A stretch of DNA of 64,000 nt from Candidatus Marispirochaeta associata (lineage in GTDB: Bacteria > Spirochaetota > Spirochaetia > JC444 > Marispirochaetaceae), in NCBI GenBank assembly GCA_001749745.1, contig JWTM01000292.1, positions 1-64,000 on the forward strand, read 5' to 3'. The translations under genes and the position numbers were made by a program. Positions 33,996 to 42,092 of the stretch are shown piece after piece. A model generated the notes under the pieces. It did no database searches and had not been told where the DNA came from. It saw nothing but the letters and a program-made list of their open reading frames with translations. Each line of letters starts with the position of its first letter. The first letter of the stretch is position 1.

Positions 33996-35240
33996 CTATC
34001 GCAGGAGGGTCACAAAAAACAGCTTGGCAAGGCAAAAAAGAGCCAGAATCGATCCGGATATAAGGAAAATCAGCCCGGATCCCAGGGGGAGAAGCTCCGC
34101 GGCGACCCCGCCGACGAGATAGGCCAGCGGCGTCAGCCCACCGCTGAGCGCCTCGAGGGATCCATGACGTCTCCCTTTGCTCTCCGCCCGTCCGTGATAC
34201 TGAACGGCGGCCAGGGTGTGAAGGTAGACCGAAGCCACAGAGAAGCCCAGCGACACCGCTCCCGCAAAAAGCAGCCAGATTCGGGGAGAGGAGTTCAGAA
34301 ACGACGCCCCCAGGGCGATCAGACTCAAGAAGAGACCGAAGAGGTAGACCGATTGTGAGTTAGTCCGCTTCGTGTTTCTTCTCCCCCGAAGCAGCGAGGC
34401 CGCAATACTCCCGGCCAGTACGCTGGCGAAGAGATAGCCCACGAAGCTCTGGGGGAGTTTAAGCCGGTACTGGATAAAAAAGGGGAAGCTCACCGTAAAG
34501 AGGGGCAGTAGAAACTGATTTATGATGAAGAGGTCGATCCCCGCCCCGCGGCGGTTGAGCTCAATCAGTTCGGCAACGATATCGGTCGGGGAGGAAGGGG
34601 GGCTAGCCTCTTTTTTCGATAAACCCTTCTCCCGGGGTTCGCGGATGAGGAGTTCGCTCAGGCCGCTCAAGCTGAATCCGAGGGCGTTGAGGGCCAGGAG
34701 CGCCGGGAACCCGACCAGGCTGAGCGCCAATCCGCCCAAGCCCTGGCCGGCGAGGCTCGCCAAATGATTGACCGCCGTACGCAGGGCCAAACGATCCCGC
34801 CGGGGCGCCCCTTCAGCCTGGGGCAGATCGCTGACCAGCGAGACTACCGCGGGCTGGAAAAAGGCCTGCATGCTCCCCATCACCAGCACCAGGAGCACTA
34901 AAAGGAATCCTCCGGCGCTCCCCGAGACCGCTTCGACCCTGGGTAGCAGCCAGGCGGTCAGCCCGAGCCCCAACCCGCGAATAAGGTCGCTTGCAGCGAG
35001 AATCCGGGGGCGAGGAGCGCCATCGGCCACTACGCCGGCGTAATAACTCAGGAGAAACATCGGCATAAAGGCGGCCGCCTGGGCCAGTCCCAGCATCAGG
35101 GGAGAGACGAAGCGGTTGGAGAAATAGAGCATCAAGCCCACGAGAAACAGGCTGTTCCCAAAGGCGGAAACCCCGTTGCCGGCGAGAAGCAATCCATAGT
35201 CACCCCTACCGCGGTCAGGGAAAATGGTGTAGCCTGTCAT
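33996..35240 (-). CDS. Major facilitator superfamily transporter
   Basis: The 414-residue protein has about twelve helices and MFS_3-like features (GLAQAAAFMPMFLLSYYAGVVADGAPRPRILAASDLIRGLG, including the loop 2-3 motif). It resembles enterobactin/macrolide-efflux type carriers. It sits between mlaE and the divergent methyltransferase gene. A TATACT hexamer ends one base before its ATG, so the transcription start or the start codon may differ from the one given. Confidence 0.82.
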   Translation of the reverse strand: MTGYTIFPDRGRGDYGLLLAGNGVSAFGNSLFLVGLMLYFSNRFVSPLMLGLAQAAAFMPMFLLSYYAGVVADGAPRPRILAASDLIRGLGLGLTAWLLPRVEAVSGSAGGFLLVLLVLVMGSMQAFFQPAVVSLVSDLPQAEGAPRRDRLALRTAVNHLASLAGQGLGGLALSLVGFPALLALNALGFSLSGLSELLIREPREKGLSKKEASPPSSPTDIVAELIELNRRGAGIDLFIINQFLLPLFTVSFPFFIQYRLKLPQSFVGYLFASVLAGSIAASLLRGRRNTKRTNSQSVYLFGLFLSLIALGASFLNSSPRIWLLFAGAVSLGFSVASVYLHTLAAVQYHGRAESKGRRHGSLEALSGGLTPLAYLVGGVAAELLPLGSGLIFLISGSILALFCLAKLFFVTLLR

Positions 35241-35271
35241 TAGTATAGAGCATAGAGGGAGCGAGCCTAAA

Positions 35272-36111
35272 ATGGCAACACATCAGCGACGAGTAGCCGA
35301 TTACTACGACCGGAACACCCGACGATTTCTGCGCCTCGGCCGGGGGGGCGCGCAGCTGGCCATTCACCGGGCGGTCTGGGGGCCCGGAGTCCGCAAGGCC
35401 CGCCAGGCGGCGCTCTTCGTAAACCGGCGCATCGAAGAGCAGATCGCCGCGGTCGACGCAAAGCAGATCCTCGATCTCGGCTGCGGCGTGGGGGGCACTA
35501 TGATCGACCTCGCCTCCTCCCGGGAAGGACGCTTTGCGGGGGTAACCATTAGCCGGACTCAAAAACAGATCGGCGACGAACTGATCCTGACCCGGGGCTT
35601 TCAGGAACGGATCAGGATCTTCGAAGGTGATTTCTCCGATCCCAAGGTATTCCGGCTCTTTCCCAATCAAGAGGTCATCTATGCGGTGGAGAGTCTTATC
35701 CATCTTCCCGCCGAAACGGATATAGCCGACTATATTGTCGAATCCCTGGCGCCGGGAGGGCGTCTGATCATCTGCGACGACATGCTCGCGCGAAGCGAGG
35801 AATCCCTGAGCGGTAAAGAGCGGTCGCTCTTGGATCGGTTCCGCACCCACTGGCACACCCCGGGGATTCGACCGGCAACCGAGTGGATCGGCCGCTTCGA
35901 GGAGGCGGGCCTCGTGACAGTCTCCGCCGAGGACTTCACCCCGTGGCTGAAGCTCTTTCGTCCCCGGGATGTAATCGCGGCAGTCTTCGCCCCGTTGCTG
36001 AAGAATTCCTCCGCTCCGTGGGCCCAGAATATCGTCGGCGGATCGGCTCTGCAGGGACTTCTAAAAAAGGGAATTGCCCAGTACCGCTTCCTGGTATTCA
36101 GAAAGCCCTAG
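35272..36111 (+). CDS. SAM-dependent class I methyltransferase
   Basis: The 279-residue protein has SAM motif I ILDLGCGVGG (66-75), acidic loop GVTISRTQKQIGDE and a motif near VIYAVESLIHLP. The N-terminal YYDRNTRRFLRLGRGGAQLAIHRAVW and the SxxQ segment place it near the sterol/geranyl-diphosphate/cyclopropane-synthase branch, enzymes that methylate lipid or isoprenoid carbons. It opens the candidate biosynthetic island and converges with the LtaS-like gene (overlap of 14 bases). The substrate is not known. Confidence 0.85.
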   Translation: MATHQRRVADYYDRNTRRFLRLGRGGAQLAIHRAVWGPGVRKARQAALFVNRRIEEQIAAVDAKQILDLGCGVGGTMIDLASSREGRFAGVTISRTQKQIGDELILTRGFQERIRIFEGDFSDPKVFRLFPNQEVIYAVESLIHLPAETDIADYIVESLAPGGRLIICDDMLARSEESLSGKERSLLDRFRTHWHTPGIRPATEWIGRFEEAGLVTVSAEDFTPWLKLFRPRDVIAAVFAPLLKNSSAPWAQNIVGGSALQGLLKKGIAQYRFLVFRKP

Positions 36112-37723
36112 AGGTATCGGCCGCGGATCTTCCCCGGGCCAGATCACGCAATAGGAAGGCCAACTCCGCCATCTCCGGATGCTCGCCCTCGATCTCTTTG
36201 GGAATAAAACTGGTCGACAGATAGTCGTCGGGTAGTTTCGTCAGAAGCTCGGGCCTCCGGCTTATAAAATGGACCGGCACGGAATAGGTGGAACTCCGCT
36301 CGCTGATCGGAATCCTCGGCTGATGATCGCCGATGATCACCGCCAGCGCATCGTCGGCCACATAACGCTCCAAGTAGCCTGCAATCGATTCAAGGGAGTA
36401 GGTGATCCCCGCCATGAAGCCCTCGGGATACTCGTTTCCCGAAAGCCAATTATTATTAAAGCGCTGCAGGTAGGCATCCTCAAAGATCCTGCCGTCTCCT
36501 AAGAGCTCCCAATCAGGTACATACTCGGGGATCACCTCGAAAGGAACATGACTCGAGACCAGGGTATAGACGGCGAATACCGGCCGCTCTAAGGTCTTGA
36601 GCAGCTCGCCGCTCCGATAGAGCAGAAACTGATCGGGCATCGCCCCGAAGGAGACGAAGGGCCCCTGGTAGTCGAAATCATAACGGAAGAGATAGCGATC
36701 AAAGCGGTAGAAGCTGCGCCACTGATCGTCGGCCTGACGCGTTCCCGGAGCCGCAAGCAACCTGAAATAGCCGGCGTCCTCGAAGAGATGGGTGATATTC
36801 CTCCCCCCCGACGCAGGCAGAGAGTCATAGAGCTCTTGATCATGAATCTGTATCCCGGTCAGGATAGAGGCGTCTGCCAGCCAGGACCGGCCGCCGAAGG
36901 CCGGGGAACGCATAAAGCCGGAGCGCATCCTCCAGCCCTGGGTCTGGAGTTCCCGGTCGAGAGCGGAATAGAGCTCCTCCGCCGCCTCTCTATGGGCCTG
37001 ATTAGTGAAGAGGGTGTGCCCGTAACTCTCGATAATGAAGATATGCACATCCGCATCGGCAATTCCCGGCAAGGCGTACTGTCGAGAGGGGATGATCTCC
37101 GTCTCCGTCTCTGTCTCAGGCGCCGTGAGAGCGACCACGGCCGGCTCCTCCGCATAGACGGCGGGCATCACCGTCCTCGGCCCTCCGCCGGCCAGGATAA
37201 AGGCGGGGACCTCCCCCGGAATCAGGACGACTTGAACCAGAGCGACCAGAAGCAGTCCCGGAATCCAGCTCCGTCCGAGCCCCGCGGAGATACGTTTCAG
37301 CCAGCGGGAGAGAAGGTAGCCCAGGAGCAGCACCAGGATGAAAAGCAGCAGGCCTAATAGAAGTCCCCCCGCTCGGCTCATCCAGAATCCAGTGCCGGTC
37401 AGCATGGAGGCCAAGCCTCCGAGGAGCTGAAGATCGCTGAAGGGAGAGAAACTCTCCCGGTAGAAGTAGCGGTAGAAACTCTCCCCGCCGTTCCAGACGA
37501 GGATTCCGCCTAAGAGGGGCAGACTCAACCAGCCGAGCCAGGCGAATCCCTCCCGGCGGGAGAGGATCAGGAGAACCGTTATTACCAAAAGCTCCGGAAT
37601 CGGCAGCAGAACCAGCCCTGCCCCGAGGCCCGCGCCCGGCGCGACGAGCCGAAAGGAGCCGGTCATAATCAGAAGCAGAAAGAGGAACACGACGGAAGTT
37701 AGAGTCTTAAGCCTACTATTCAT
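36098..37723 (-). CDS. LtaS-like membrane phosphotransferase/sulfatase (alkaline phosphatase superfamily)
   Basis: The ATG at 37723 is preceded by GGAGAAGG; a longer frame would add eight residues. Of about 541 residues, 1-175 carry five membrane helices and 220-end the periplasmic catalytic domain. VHIFIIESYG is metal motif I, GGRSWLADASILTG holds the probable nucleophile (Ser where LtaS has Thr), and VIIGDHQPR is a late metal motif. LtaS-type enzymes move phosphoglycerol, and EptA-type ones phosphoethanolamine, from phospholipids to polymers. The start overlaps the stop of the phosphatidyltransferase-FkbM gene by eight bases (ATGAATAG), implying coupled roles in a modified phospholipid or glycolipid. 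Confidence 0.82.
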   Translation of the reverse strand: MNSRLKTLTSVVFLFLLLIMTGSFRLVAPGAGLGAGLVLLPIPELLVITVLLILSRREGFAWLGWLSLPLLGGILVWNGGESFYRYFYRESFSPFSDLQLLGGLASMLTGTGFWMSRAGGLLLGLLLFILVLLLGYLLSRWLKRISAGLGRSWIPGLLLVALVQVVLIPGEVPAFILAGGGPRTVMPAVYAEEPAVVALTAPETETETEIIPSRQYALPGIADADVHIFIIESYGHTLFTNQAHREAAEELYSALDRELQTQGWRMRSGFMRSPAFGGRSWLADASILTGIQIHDQELYDSLPASGGRNITHLFEDAGYFRLLAAPGTRQADDQWRSFYRFDRYLFRYDFDYQGPFVSFGAMPDQFLLYRSGELLKTLERPVFAVYTLVSSHVPFEVIPEYVPDWELLGDGRIFEDAYLQRFNNNWLSGNEYPEGFMAGITYSLESIAGYLERYVADDALAVIIGDHQPRIPISERSSTYSVPVHFISRRPELLTKLPDDYLSTSFIPKEIEGEHPEMAELAFLLRDLARGRSAADTSRAF

Positions 37724-39233
37724 TCCTTCTCCAGCTTGAACGGGCATAGATATCGCCGCTCTTTGTTCCCCGCCGGGCCTTCTCTAAGAAGTCCCGCAGT
37801 TCTCCCGCATCCATCCACTCGGGAGAGACCAGACGCATGGACTCGCCCCAGGAGAGGTTGTAGCGGTAGGAGGCCATCGCCTCCAGGCGATCGATTACCG
37901 CCAGCGCGGTATCGGCCGAGGCGGGAAGAAACTCGAAACTCAAGGCTTTTAGGGGGTGCTGAGCTCCGGCGACGACCTTCTCCTCGAAGCCTTCGACATC
38001 GATCTTAACGAAATCCGGGTCGCCGTAACGGGCGATAAGCTTTTCCAAGGTCGTCACCTCGACGCTGCCCGCCTCCCGCCACTGAACACCGGAGAAGAGC
38101 GGATCCCGGGCGGCCCGGTCGATCCAATCGGGCGCCAGACTGCTCAAAGTGGGATAATCCCCGCACACATAGAGCGGGGTTCTGCCGGGGCGATCTCCCA
38201 CGGCGGAGAAGAGCAGGTCGACATTGGGTCGCCGGTCGAACCAGAGCGAGAGAAGCTCGGTACAGCCTGGTTGAGGTTCGACCGCCGCTACCCGGCAGCC
38301 CAGCGCAAGAAGCGGCGGAATACGGTTCCCTAGGTGCGCCCCAATATCGAAGACCAGATCGCCCTCCCCGACGAAGCCGGCGTATAAGCGCTTCATCCGC
38401 CGAAAACGGAAGGGAAGGCGATAGTACATCAGAAATGAACGCAGCAGCCCCCGCCACTCGGCTCCCGCGGCCCGCCGGAAGATCTGTATCCTGAGCAGGC
38501 TCTCCCAGAGAAAGGAGAAGAGCACGAGACCAGCGGCGAACCAGCCGTAGCGAGGGATAAGCCAGGCGGCTCCCGGGGTTCGGGCGGTCAGCCCGGGGGC
38601 CAGGAGCGGGTAGAGGGCCGCCCCGGCGGCGAACTGCGCCATGGCGGCGATGGTACGCGATAGAGAAGCGAAGCGCTTATCCGCCGGAACCGGCAGGGGG
38701 AGAACGGCAAAGAAAAGGCCGAAGAGGTAGCGGGAGATACCGATGATGAAGACCGGATGGATGGCCCCGGTCTGCTGCAGCAGCATACGGCCGATTAGAA
38801 AGAGGGCCAGGGCGTCGCTCTCCCGATCTATCCAGGCGCCGAAGGCGCGCTGATCCTCCTTCGAGGGGAAACGGCGCGCCAGGATTCCGTCTACAAAATC
38901 GAGGGCGAGCCCGCCGCAGATCAGCGTGACCGGGATCCAGACCGGAACCGATTCAAACCCGACCAGGAGCAAGCCGGTCACTACCGCCAGATAGCGGAGC
39001 AGGGTCGTCTGATTGGCAGGTCGCTTCAGAGCGGGGAGAAGCTCAAGATCCAGCTCCTTAAGCTGCAGCCAACCCCCCAGCAGGAGCGCCGCCGTGGAGA
39101 GAAGCAGCCAATAACGGCCTGAAAAAATCGACGCAGCGAGTACAGTCCCGAGGATCGCAGGGAACCAGATCCGGGTCATGCTCGAGAAGGGGAGCATCGT
39201 TTGAGGCGGAATCATCCGAGAGACCGTATCCAT
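37716..39233 (-). CDS. Fusion of CDP-alcohol phosphatidyltransferase and FkbM methyltransferase
   Basis: The 505-residue protein joins two families. Residues 20-255 are a six-helix membrane CDP-alcohol phosphatidyltransferase with D112xxD115G..A119R120 and, after 11 residues, G132xxxD136xxxD140 (the usual gap is about 8). Residues 285-480 are an FkbM-type methyltransferase with VFDIGAHLGN, AAVEPQP and FVKIDVEGFEEKVV. The first part would attach an alcohol head group to a CDP-lipid, the second O-methylate a sugar or polyol. A single polypeptide doing both suggests a methylated head group. Alternative start codons at 39215 and 39197 are possible. The LtaS-like gene overlaps its end. Confidence 0.88.
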   Translation of the reverse strand: MDTVSRMIPPQTMLPFSSMTRIWFPAILGTVLAASIFSGRYWLLLSTAALLLGGWLQLKELDLELLPALKRPANQTTLLRYLAVVTGLLLVGFESVPVWIPVTLICGGLALDFVDGILARRFPSKEDQRAFGAWIDRESDALALFLIGRMLLQQTGAIHPVFIIGISRYLFGLFFAVLPLPVPADKRFASLSRTIAAMAQFAAGAALYPLLAPGLTARTPGAAWLIPRYGWFAAGLVLFSFLWESLLRIQIFRRAAGAEWRGLLRSFLMYYRLPFRFRRMKRLYAGFVGEGDLVFDIGAHLGNRIPPLLALGCRVAAVEPQPGCTELLSLWFDRRPNVDLLFSAVGDRPGRTPLYVCGDYPTLSSLAPDWIDRAARDPLFSGVQWREAGSVEVTTLEKLIARYGDPDFVKIDVEGFEEKVVAGAQHPLKALSFEFLPASADTALAVIDRLEAMASYRYNLSWGESMRLVSPEWMDAGELRDFLEKARRGTKSGDIYARSSWRRNE

Positions 39234-39316
39234 AATGGGTAAAATACTTCCCGGGAGAGAAAAAAGGGAAGGAAAAACGGGAATACCGGAACATTCAGCC
39301 GGCCGACCGTAAATCC

Positions 39317-39346
39317 TTGCCTTACGATAAACATTCTCAGTATTAT
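39317..39346 (+). promoter_or_regulatory. Promoter of the pterin/pyrimidine operon (leaderless)
   Basis: TTGCCT at 39317-39322, an 18-base spacer and TATTAT at 39341-39346. The GTG start at 39353 lies seven bases after the end of the -10 hexamer, at the predicted transcription start. The TTG at 39317 is the -35 itself and so not a start codon. Confidence 0.6.
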
Positions 39347-39352
39347 AGTCGA

Positions 39353-40021
39353 GTGAAAAAGTGTCGGGTGCTGCTCACCTTCGCAATGAGCATCGACGGT
39401 AATATCGCCGCTCGAAACGGCGAATCTCGCTATATCTCGGAATCCGGCAGTCTGGCCCTCGCCCAGGAGTTGAGGCGCACCCATGCGGCGATCCTGGTCG
39501 GGATTGGTACGGTTATCGAAGACGACCCGCTCCTCACCTCCCGTAGTCAGCCGGGGACGGATCCCTTGAGAATCATCATCGACTCGAGACTTCGGCTCCC
39601 GACGGAATCCCGTATTTGTTCAACCGCAGCCGAGGTCTCTACCCTCGTGTTTACCGCTAAAGAGAATCTCCATACCCCTCGGGCGGATCAGCTGAGACAG
39701 GCGGGAATAGAGCTGTGCGCCTGCCGCAGGACCGAGACCGGTCTCGATTTAGCGGAGATTTTAGATGAGCTTAATCGCCGCGGCATTGAAAGCCTTATGG
39801 TCGAAGGGGGAGCACGCATACTCTCCAGCTTCCTCTCTCGCAAGCTCTGGGATCGAATGCTGGTAGTGAGCGCACCCCTCTTCCTGGGCGCCGGGATAGG
39901 CCCTTTTCACGCCGTGGGAATTGAAAAACTTGCTCAAGGGGTGAGGCCCAGCGTGGAGGAGATCCGGATTATCGGGAATGAGGTCGTCTGGGATCTTAGG
40001 CCGTCAAAGGCGGCGAACTGA
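39353..40021 (+). CDS. Stand-alone RibD C-terminal-type pyrimidine reductase (DHFR-like fold)
   Basis: With the GTG at 39353 the protein has 222 residues, beginning VKKCRVLLTFAMSIDGNIA. It has the RibD reductase motifs SIDGN, ILVGIGTVIEDDPLLTSR, DPLRIIIDS and MVEGGARILSSFL. The deaminase half of RibD is missing, as in archaeal and fungal diaminopyrimidine reductases that act directly on the product of GTP cyclohydrolase II, the enzyme encoded three genes downstream. It would reduce the ribose of 2,5-diamino-6-ribosylaminopyrimidinone phosphate with NADPH, or an analogous sugar. The next gene starts within its stop (TGATG). Confidence 0.85.
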   Translation: MKKCRVLLTFAMSIDGNIAARNGESRYISESGSLALAQELRRTHAAILVGIGTVIEDDPLLTSRSQPGTDPLRIIIDSRLRLPTESRICSTAAEVSTLVFTAKENLHTPRADQLRQAGIELCACRRTETGLDLAEILDELNRRGIESLMVEGGARILSSFLSRKLWDRMLVVSAPLFLGAGIGPFHAVGIEKLAQGVRPSVEEIRIIGNEVVWDLRPSKAAN

Positions 40022-40989
40022 TGAGTACTCCCTACCGAGCCATCTACTTCACCGCCCCGGAAGCGATAGAGATCCGTGAAGAGCAGCTCCCGGATCCGGC
40101 GAAGGGCGAAATAAGCTTGAAGAGCACCCTGCAGGGGATCAGCCCTGGAACCGAACGACTGATGTTCAGCGGGAATTTCCCCAAAGGGCTTGCCGGTGAT
40201 CCCGGCATGGACGGATTCTCCGGCAGCTTCGATTTTCCCTTCCGTTACGGCTATATTAACATCGCCCGAGATCAGGCCGGCAGGCGATTCTTCGCCTTCC
40301 GGGATCATTGCACCCGCTTTAACGCGCGGGAGGAGGAGCTGATCCCCCTCCCGGAGAGGCTCGATGATGAGCTGGCCCTCCTGATCCCCCATACCGAGAC
40401 AGCCCTCTCGATTGTGCACGATCTCAATCCCCGTCTCGGCGAGCGTATCATGATCGCCGGGGCCGGAATCCTCGGGATGCTGACCGCCGAGCTCCTGGCC
40501 CGCTATCAGGGCTGCGAGGTGACGGTGATCGATCCGCTCGGTGAGAAGGAGCGCTACTTCGATTCCGACGCCGTCAGATTTTATACGCGGGCGACCGATG
40601 CGCTCGACTATGGGGAGTTCGATGCGGCGGTGGACGCTTCGGCCTCGATTGCGGGACTCCAGAGCTGTATCGACGCGGTCGGCTTCGAGGGGAAGGTTAT
40701 CGTCGCCAGCTGGTTCGGCGACCGAGAGGTGGGCTTGAACCTGGGCCGCGCCTTTCATCGCAAGCGGCTGAAGCTCATCAGCAGCCAGGTCTCCCACATC
40801 GGTCATGCCCTGGGATCCCTCTGGAATAAAGAGCGGCGGATGGATTTGACTATCCGTACCGTGCTCGAAATGCAGCGCCGAGACTTGATCACGGCGCGAT
40901 TTTCCTTTTCCCGAGCATTCGAAGCGTTTACTTTAATAAATACACCCAGCGAGAGTTTCGGTCTGGTCGCTCTCGAATCGGAGGAGTAG
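40021..40989 (+). CDS. Medium-chain dehydrogenase/reductase without catalytic zinc ligands
   Basis: The 322-residue protein has the MDR layout: a GroES-like N-terminal part with QGISPGTERLMFSG, a Rossmann motif MIAGAGILGMLTAEL (147-158) and an acidic VIDP after beta-2. The catalytic Cys and His positions of zinc alcohol dehydrogenases are not visible, resembling BchC and other hydroxyethyl or polyol dehydrogenases. It would oxidise or reduce a secondary alcohol on the pathway intermediate. It is the second of four tightly coupled genes and abuts the PTPS gene with no gap. Confidence 0.82.
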   Translation: MSTPYRAIYFTAPEAIEIREEQLPDPAKGEISLKSTLQGISPGTERLMFSGNFPKGLAGDPGMDGFSGSFDFPFRYGYINIARDQAGRRFFAFRDHCTRFNAREEELIPLPERLDDELALLIPHTETALSIVHDLNPRLGERIMIAGAGILGMLTAELLARYQGCEVTVIDPLGEKERYFDSDAVRFYTRATDALDYGEFDAAVDASASIAGLQSCIDAVGFEGKVIVASWFGDREVGLNLGRAFHRKRLKLISSQVSHIGHALGSLWNKERRMDLTIRTVLEMQRRDLITARFSFSRAFEAFTLINTPSESFGLVALESEE

Positions 40990-41388
40990 ATGTTCACAGT
41001 CGGCGTTAACGGTGAATTCACGGCTATCCATGCGCTGGTGGGAGATTTTGGGGATGAAACCCTTCCCCACTCCCATCCCTACCGTCTGGACTGGAGCTTC
41101 GAGGTCCGCCACTTGGACGAGAACGGATTCGCCCTGGATATTAGCCGCCTGCAAAGCGTCAGGGACGAACTCTTCCAGGAACTGAACGGTAAGAACCTCA
41201 ACAAGGACCCCTACTTTCAGGATAAGCAGACCAGTCTTGAAAACCTCTGTTCCTACATCGCCGCCCGTCTCGAAGAACTGCTCGCCTTCTCCTCCTCCGA
41301 TCAGAAGCGCCTGACCGGGATGGAGATTCGGGTCTGGGAGAGCGATGACGCCTGGGCGGGTTATAAAAAAGTCTTTTCCAAGGAGTAA
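40990..41388 (+). CDS. Divergent 6-pyruvoyl/6-carboxytetrahydropterin synthase (PTPS/QueD family)
   Basis: The 132-residue protein keeps the zinc triad H14, H27 and H29 (FTAIH ... PHSHPY) and the C-terminal catalytic Glu in VWESDDAWAGY. The family's catalytic Cys, four residues before the HxH, is replaced by Glu (E23). In PTPS-III proteins a Cys-to-Glu change redirects the reaction to 6-hydroxymethyl-dihydropterin, so a different side-chain chemistry is likely. It follows a dehydrogenase and precedes GTP cyclohydrolase II rather than FolE, QueC or QueE, so it is not part of a queuosine cluster. Confidence 0.85.
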   Translation: MFTVGVNGEFTAIHALVGDFGDETLPHSHPYRLDWSFEVRHLDENGFALDISRLQSVRDELFQELNGKNLNKDPYFQDKQTSLENLCSYIAARLEELLAFSSSDQKRLTGMEIRVWESDDAWAGYKKVFSKE

Positions 41389-41393
41389 ACAGA

Positions 41394-42092
41394 ATGGCAA
41401 CAGATTATATCGAGAGAATTGAGAGTGAACTCGAATCCCCACGAAAGATGGGCAGCGTCAGCCTGATCGCCACCGCGGACTTGCCCTCTCGCTTTGGGGA
41501 GTTCAAGATAGCCGCGTTCCTTGAAGAGGCTACCGGCAAGGAACACAGCGCGATCTACCGGGGCCGACTCGACGGCGGCGAGAACATTCCCTGTCGGGTA
41601 CATTCGGAATGCCACACTGGGGACGTCCTCGGTTCGCTGCGCTGCGACTGTCGCAGTCAGTTGGAGAAGGCTCTGACCTATATCGGTCAGCAGAGAGCGG
41701 GGGTGGTGCTCTACCTGCGCCAGGAGGGACGCGGCATCGGTCTCGGCAACAAGATTAAAGCCTACCGCTTACAGGAGATCGGCCTCGATACGGTAGAGGC
41801 CAACGAGGCGCTCGGCTTTCCGGCCGAAGCCAGGGAGTATACCATTGCCGCCGACATGCTGCGGCTATTAGGGGTCAAGAGCGTAAGGCTCCTGAGCAAC
41901 AATCCTCACAAGTTCGACGGCTTGAAGAGCGAGGGGATATCGATAACCGGCCGGCTGCCGATTATCATCGAACCGAACCAGCATAATCGGCACTATCTGG
42001 AAACCAAGGTTTCGAAGATGGGACACGACCTGAACGGCAGCCTCAAGGTGATCGACTTTAAATCCCCGAAGATTCTACCCCGGCACTCCTGA
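41394..42092 (+). CDS. ribA: GTP cyclohydrolase II
   Basis: The 232-residue monofunctional enzyme has the zinc cysteines in SECHTGDVLGSLRCDCRSQL (C73, C84, C86) and the GTP/arginine segment YLRQEGRGIGLGNKIKAYRLQE. It opens GTP, releasing formate and pyrophosphate, to give 2,5-diamino-6-ribosylaminopyrimidinone 5'-phosphate. None of the other riboflavin genes (ribB, ribH, ribE, ribD deaminase) is nearby, and the operon instead holds a reductase, a dehydrogenase and a PTPS-like protein, so this copy probably serves a special metabolite. Its end overlaps the convergent glycosyltransferase by 35 bases. Confidence 0.93.
   Translation: MATDYIERIESELESPRKMGSVSLIATADLPSRFGEFKIAAFLEEATGKEHSAIYRGRLDGGENIPCRVHSECHTGDVLGSLRCDCRSQLEKALTYIGQQRAGVVLYLRQEGRGIGLGNKIKAYRLQEIGLDTVEANEALGFPAEAREYTIAADMLRLLGVKSVRLLSNNPHKFDGLKSEGISITGRLPIIIEPNQHNRHYLETKVSKMGHDLNGSLKVIDFKSPKILPRHS

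Noticed and set aside
39353..42092. Ordinary riboflavin operon
   Set aside because: Only RibA and a RibD-reductase-like gene are present; ribB, ribE, ribH and a deaminase are missing and a PTPS and dehydrogenase are inserted.
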